From assembly GCA_900554405.1 (NCBI GenBank), contig USHI01000076.1, positions 1 through 6,656 on the forward strand: a stretch of DNA of 6,656 nucleotides, given 5' to 3'. The first letter of the stretch is position 1, and every line of letters starts with the position of its first letter. The notes beneath the pieces are model-generated. The model saw only the letters and a list, made by a program, of their open reading frames with translations. It did not search any database and had not been told where the DNA came from. The translations under genes and the position numbers were made by a program. Positions 5,909 through 6,656 of this stretch are shown here, in pieces. This DNA comes from an uncultured Eubacteriales bacterium. Its GTDB lineage: Bacteria > Bacillota > Clostridia > Oscillospirales > CAG-382.

Positions 5909-6371
5909 AATCGCCGCGGACGGTGAAATACGCCTTGTCGCCCGTTACAAGCACCGCGCGGCGCGATTCGCCCGCGGAAATATGATATATGTGCGCAAAT
6001 TCAAGGCTTTCGCCGGAATAAAGCTCCCGCCCGGAGGAAAGATCCGCCACACCCTCGCGGTCCGTGCCGGAGGAGGTTATGACCACCGCGCTCCCGCCGC
6101 GGAATATTAGCTCGGTATTTTCGGAAAGCAATATCACGCTCCCGCGAGGAAGCGTTTCATCGCGGTAGCCGCCTGCCTGCGGCGTGCCGCTGCCCACCTG
6201 CGAAAGTATGTCGCTGCGGAGCTTTTCACCGAAAACCTCGAGATACCCGTATGTGACCGGTGTTTCCGGCGGGATCGGGGTTTCGGCTTCGGTGCCCTCC
6301 GCACCTGCTGCGACAAATGTCAGCACCGAAACGGCAGCAAGCAGCACTGCCAGCAATCTTAATTTTTTCAC
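5895..6371 (-). CDS. Small secreted protein of unknown function, coupled to the SpoIID-type gene
   Basis: I place the start at GTG 6371, not further upstream, because AAAAAAGGAG lies 10 bases before it and the residues that follow (VKKLRLLAVLLAAVSVLTFVAAGAE) form a signal peptide or single anchor. The mature part of about 135 residues starts with a Pro/Glu/Thr-rich linker (26-40), then a chain rich in Gly, Ser and beta-prone residues (for example RGSVILLSENTELIFRGGSA, 76-95). It has no cysteine, no lipobox and no family motif that I can name. Its stop lies 13 bases inside the SpoIID-type gene, so the two are almost certainly translated together. It could be an extracytoplasmic partner or wall-targeting factor of that enzyme; this is inferred from the overlap alone. 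Confidence 0.75.
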   Translation of the reverse strand: MKKLRLLAVLLAAVSVLTFVAAGAEGTEAETPIPPETPVTYGYLEVFGEKLRSDILSQVGSGTPQAGGYRDETLPRGSVILLSENTELIFRGGSAVVITSSGTDREGVADLSSGRELYSGESLEFAHIYHISAGESRRAVLVTGDKAYFTVRGDYEVR

Positions 6372-6440
6372 TGTAAAATATCTCCTTTTTTCAGCCGCGG
6401 GAAGCAGTTTCCGCCGCCGCAGCGGGCGCCGGTATGTAAT

Positions 6441-6470
6441 ATAATATGCGGCATTCGGCGGGAAAATAAT
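6441..6470 (-). promoter_or_regulatory. Putative promoter of the small secreted protein / SpoIID-type operon
   Basis: CATATTAT (6441-6448) would serve as -10, with ATTATT (6465-6470) as a poor sigma-A -35. Start of transcription would be near 6434, about 60 bases before GTG 6371. The stretch closely resembles the one at 4267-4295. CATA-type -10 boxes are typical of the mother-cell factor sigma-E, which controls spoIID in Bacillus, but the -35 is not diagnostic. Confidence 0.4.
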
Positions 6471-6600
6471 CACGTCCGGCGGCATTGCGCACGGGCATGA
6501 AATTACATCCGTACTTATTATTGTACCATACTTGTCAACCCCCTACCGAAATTATTGTTTTTTTAGGGCTTTTCGGGGTGCGCAAAACACTTTTTCCGGC

Positions 6601-6629
6601 TTGACAAAACCGCTGAGGTATGCTATATT
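6601..6629 (+). promoter_or_regulatory. Consensus sigma-A promoter pointing out of the window
   Basis: TTGACA (6601-6606) and TATATT (6624-6629) are exactly 17 bases apart on the plus strand. Transcription would start around 6636. ATG codons at 6648 and 6654 lie too close to that start to have a ribosome binding site in the transcript, so the first gene or a structured leader RNA probably begins beyond the edge. Confidence 0.75.
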
Positions 6630-6656
6630 TTCAGGGAAACACGGCATATGCGGATG

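Larger units (their letters stand above)
6372..6656. other. Divergent intergenic region at the right edge
   Basis: These 285 bases hold no convincing gene. On the minus side are the operon leader with its ribosome binding site, a GC-rich stretch (about 6395-6430) able to form hairpins, and the putative promoter at 6441-6470. Further out is a minus-strand TTGACA (6533-6538) next to an extended -10-like TGGTACAAT (6520-6528); the two are too close to form one promoter. An inverted repeat CCGAAA (6546-6551) / TTTCGG (6571-6576) flanks a T-run. The plus-strand promoter at 6601 points out of the window. Confidence 0.6.

Noticed and set aside
6372..6485. Upstream extension of the small secreted protein to ATG 6485
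   Set aside because: It would put Arg-rich residues before the signal peptide and run through the putative promoter; GTG 6371 has AAAAAAGGAG at a usable distance.
1..6656. CRISPR arrays, tRNA or rRNA genes, insertion sequences
   Set aside because: I saw no spaced direct repeats, no tRNA-like cloverleaf and no transposase or terminal inverted repeats on either strand.

Overview
The window looks like a fragment from a GC-rich, endospore-forming Clostridia-type Firmicute, probably an uncultured one. The reasons are a type III glutamine synthetase, an M23 protein with the layout of SpoIIQ, two SpoIID-domain proteins, strong AGGAG ribosome binding sites and textbook sigma-A promoters. This is inferred from gene families and composition; no taxonomic marker is present.

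The window has two unrelated parts that meet at about 788-808. Left part (1-~808, plus strand, visibly less GC-rich): the basic C-terminal tail of an unidentified protein, then a hypothetical protein cut off before its natural end. Right part (~788-6656): a run of minus-strand genes. The two genes at the join converge, both lose their 3' ends there, and both appear to share about 20 bases of sequence at the join. A chimeric assembly join is the simplest explanation; a real rearrangement is the alternative.

Reading the right part in the direction of transcription (6371 down to 788): a small secreted protein of unknown function overlaps by 14 bases an intact SpoIID-type peptidoglycan lytic transglycosylase. 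A strong terminator follows, overlapping a putative promoter for a polytopic membrane protein of unknown function. Next come a degenerate SpoIID-fold protein that has lost the catalytic Glu and the GHG His, a SpoIIQ-like M23 protein, and finally the 5' third of a type III glutamine synthetase gene. The synthetase has its own consensus promoter and a leader containing an attenuator-like hairpin. At the right edge a divergent consensus promoter drives something beyond the window.

In sporulating Firmicutes SpoIID trims peptidoglycan during engulfment of the forespore, and SpoIIQ anchors the forespore side of the SpoIIQ-SpoIIIA channel. In Clostridia spoIID and spoIIQ are commonly neighbours. Here the slot next to spoIIQ is held by a SpoIID relative that seems inactive, while an intact paralogue sits upstream with two unrecognised envelope proteins. 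That cluster is the most biologically interesting part of the window; its role in engulfment is inference from family and position.
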